Assembly: GCA_964354135.1 (NCBI GenBank)
Contig: CAYGZA010000335.1
Span: 1 to 7,028 of the forward strand
Source of the DNA: CAYGZA01 sp964354135
GTDB lineage: Bacteria; Planctomycetota; Planctomycetia; Pirellulales; Thermoguttaceae
Direction of reading: 5' to 3'
DNA: 7,028 nt
The position numbers were made by a program, and so were the translations under genes. The stretch's first letter is position 1. Each line of letters opens with the position of its first letter. This document shows positions 6,490 to 7,028 of this stretch, one piece after another. Under the pieces are notes generated by a model. The model worked only from the letters and a program-made list of their open reading frames with translations. It was not told the DNA's origin and made no database searches.

Positions 6490-7028
6490 TCACTTCGGCT
6501 TTCGTGCCTCTCTTGGCAGTTCGACATAGACGACGATTGGACTCGGTGCCGTATTTATCTTCAGTTTCGGCAACGCTTTCTGAAGGTCCTTGACGCCTGC
6601 GTCGGTCACCTTCGTGCGTTCGAGAACCAGCTCCCCGAGTTGCGTCAATCCCTTGAGTTGTTCCAGGCCGGCGTCGGTGACCTGCGTCCCCCAGAGGTAC
6701 AGGTACCCGAGTTGCGTCAACCCCTTGAGGTGTTCGACGCCAGCGCCGGTGACCTGGGTTTGGGCAAGGTTCAGGTACTGGAGTTGCGTGAGCCCCTTGA
6801 GGTGCTCCAGCCCGGCGTCCGTGACCTGGGTGGCGTCGAGACTCAGCCACCGGAGTTGCGTCAGTCCCTTGAGGTGCTCCAGGCCCGCGTCGGTGACCTT
6901 GGTGCCGTTGAGGTGCAGCGTCTCGAGTTGCGTCAACCCCTTGAGGTGCTCCAGGCCGGCGTCGGTGACCTGCGTTTGGGCAAGGTTCAGGTACTGGAGT
7001 TGCGTGAGCCCCTTGAGGTGCTCCAGCC
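6490..7028 (-). CDS. leucine-rich repeat protein (24-residue VTDAGL-type repeats), 5'-partial
   Basis: The frame runs open to the right edge, so the N-terminus is missing. The apparent start at 6936 is an internal TTG leucine codon inside a repeat. Six consecutive 24-residue repeats are visible, with consensus LEHLKGLTQLxxLxLxxTxVTDAG, followed by a degenerate capping unit (VKDLQKALPKLKI) and a short tail ending EARKPK. This is the ribonuclease-inhibitor-like bacterial LRR class common in planctomycetes, which forms a curved solenoid for protein-protein or ligand binding. The variable positions after LTQL and around LxLxxT would line the concave face. No catalytic domain is visible in this part. 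Its cellular location and partner cannot be read from the fragment. The stop is TGA at 6490. The gene has the same orientation as the downstream membrane-protein and HzsA-related genes but is separated from them by about 330 bp containing a promoter candidate, so a shared operon is not assumed. Confidence 0.92.
   Translation of the reverse strand, partial: LEHLKGLTQLQYLNLAQTQVTDAGLEHLKGLTQLETLHLNGTKVTDAGLEHLKGLTQLRWLSLDATQVTDAGLEHLKGLTQLQYLNLAQTQVTGAGVEHLKGLTQLGYLYLWGTQVTDAGLEQLKGLTQLGELVLERTKVTDAGVKDLQKALPKLKINTAPSPIVVYVELPREARKPK
6595..7026 (-). repeat. six tandem 72-bp coding repeats with a 216-bp higher-order period
   Basis: The units are 6955-7026, 6883-6954, 6811-6882, 6739-6810, 6667-6738 and 6595-6666, each encoding one LRR. 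Units 1 and 4 (216 bp apart) are almost identical in DNA, about three mismatches over 72 bp by eye. Units 2 and 5 share a ggggttgacgcaactcg stretch, and units 3 and 6 share the aaggga variant. The array therefore looks like a duplicated three-unit block that later diverged. Confidence 0.8.

Noticed and set aside
6311..6850. A 179-residue minus-strand frame rich in Arg, Gly and His repeats
   Set aside because: It is the shifted frame of the LRR array. Its periodicity comes from the 72-bp repeats, and it continues past the LRR stop without any recognisable domain.
6595..7028. CRISPR-like direct repeats
   Set aside because: The repeats are contiguous, 72 bp long, without spacers, and translate in frame into leucine-rich repeats.

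Overview
The window is GC-rich, and its gene content points to a member of the Planctomycetota. The evidence is a large HzsA-related (hydrazine synthase alpha-like) cytochrome with discoidin modules, an FGE-like/sialidase-like fusion, and a 24-residue leucine-rich repeat protein of the VTDAGL type. These families are expanded in planctomycetes, and no marker gene allows a finer placement. No rRNA, tRNA, CRISPR array, transposase or phage gene is visible.

Layout: (1) 1-1649, plus strand: the 3' part of a gene that enters from the left edge. It encodes an FGE/SUMF1-like domain without the catalytic cysteines, fused to a sialidase-like (BNR/Asp-box) propeller. (2) 1650-1697: a 48-bp convergent junction with one weak hairpin. 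(3) 1698-5861, minus strand: a complete giant gene of about 1387 codons. It carries a weak signal peptide, two discoidin-like modules, a CBM9/DOMON-like module, a helical linker, and an HzsA-related propeller plus a C-terminal part with two CxxCH haem sites. (4) 5862-5953: a hairpin-rich leader with the Shine-Dalgarno of the giant gene. (5) 5911-6156, minus strand: a probable 81-residue single-span membrane protein, preceded by a perfect TTGACA -35 element. (6) 6255-6389, plus strand: a 44-codon 3' gene remnant with extreme GC3. (7) 6490-7028, minus strand: the 3' part of a leucine-rich repeat gene that runs off the right edge.

How they may work together (inference): the two large proteins combine carbohydrate-binding or glycan-processing folds (sialidase-like, discoidin, CBM9-like) with either an FGE-like domain or a dihaem cytochrome module. 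This fits a surface or periplasmic role in handling complex glycans. The membrane protein and the giant cytochrome gene lie in the same direction 49 bp apart, so they may share the promoter near 6212-6240. The HzsA resemblance is structural. Nothing here supports anammox metabolism, and the first haem site lacks the tyrosine expected of true hydrazine synthase.
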